DNA of 64,000 nucleotides, taken from positions 4,278,001-4,342,000 of the forward strand of contig CM074764.1 in assembly GCA_037355855.1 (NCBI GenBank), given 5' to 3'. Both the position numbers and the translations under genes were made by a program. Positions within the stretch are counted from its first letter, which is position 1; each line of letters starts with the position of its first letter. This stretch comes from Pseudo-nitzschia pungens. Its lineage: Eukaryota; Bacillariophyta; Bacillariophyceae; Bacillariales; Bacillariaceae. Below are positions 63,633 to 64,000 of this stretch, piece by piece. Below the pieces are notes generated by a model. That model was not told the DNA's origin. It made no database searches and saw only the letters and a list, made by a program, of their open reading frames with translations.

Positions 63633-64000
63633 TGTAACATGTTAATGTTACGATCCTACAAAGTCTCTAAATGATTATTGAATCCCGCATGTACTCCAAT
63701 ATATGTGGTATTCATGTATGTATGTTCAGTATATATATACTTACAGTTCGATATTCAAGTATCAAGATAAATATCAAGAGTCTTATGACTCGCTGATAAT
63801 CCTCGATTGCTCATTCATCCCATACTCAAGAAATCATTCCCATCTCGTAAAGTATTCAACCATTCACAATTTATTAATTATTCATTAAAATACCTCTATC
63901 GCGTACCACTCCATCTAATTCTACCCTAGAGTGTTACACAGTAATTACTGTCCGCTTGAAAGTAGAACAGAACCAACTCAGTACTGAATTCAGAACATCC
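63633..64000 (+). mobile_element. Element N: 5' LTR and start of leader, cut by the window edge
   Basis: LTR 63633-63938 (306 bp, TGTAACATG...GTGTTACA), type Y like 47522-47831 inverted. The palindrome CAGTAATTACTG (63939-63950) and leader motif CTCAGTACTGAATTCAG follow. It is inserted in element M's gag. Confidence 0.85.

Noticed and set aside
1..64000. Retron, diversity-generating retroelement or group II intron origin for the RTs
   Set aside because: Each RT lies with protease, integrase and LTRs or with an apurinic-type endonuclease and LINE tail, which explains them fully.
1..64000. tRNA or rRNA genes
   Set aside because: Reading by eye I found no cloverleaf with A and B boxes or rRNA-like stretch; a covariance-model search was not possible.

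Overview
The window reads as nuclear DNA of a eukaryotic microalga, most likely a pennate diatom. This is inferred from a CoDi-like Ty1/copia family with a chromo-like block between integrase and RT, several Ty3/gypsy families, a very long two-ORF LINE with endonuclease, RT and RNase H, a GT-AG intron, and GTACGG/TTACCG-rich spacer. The species is not determined.

Layout. Positions 1-6581 hold the only host-like genes: the start of an unrecognised minus-strand gene at the left edge, a 60-bp minisatellite, a GTGGGTT array, a degenerate TTACCG-type spacer, and one gene for a Sec10/EXOC5-like exocyst subunit (2728-6581, probably two exons). From about 6862 to the right edge almost everything is one nest of retrotransposons, resolved from LTR pairs, target-site duplications (TSDs) and reading frames that resume across insertions. 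Outer gypsy D (+; 6862-7257, 18348-18809, 20616-22105) contains three insertions: gypsy A (7258-18343, -), which itself contains gypsy B (8952-14751, -); an internally deleted LINE (18810-20615, -); and gypsy H/J (22106 onward, +). H/J is in turn broken by the full LINE (22189-33030, +), gypsy G (33496-47831, -) carrying copia 1 (37615-47114, +), gypsy fragment L (48479-48951, +), gypsy K (50179-61849, -) carrying copia 2 (50930-60843, -), and gypsy M (62332 onward, +) carrying gypsy N (63633 onward, +).

State of the elements. Both copia copies and the LINE look coding-intact. B is intact apart from an in-frame UGA in RT. A, D, G, H/J, K, L and M are broken. LTR pairs of A and B are nearly identical (2 mismatches in 244 bp, 1 in 177 bp), so these insertions are recent.

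Three patterns cross the families. First, gag and pol lie in one frame separated by UGA in copia, B, A and G/D. Second, in every gypsy family the place next to the 5' LTR where a tRNA primer-binding site should lie carries a perfect 12- or 14-bp palindrome and no TGG-initial site. Third, most extra stops are UGA at positions where homologues or consensus suggest CGA, and three catalytic Asp-to-Asn changes in element A also fit CpG transitions, suggesting decay by cytosine methylation.
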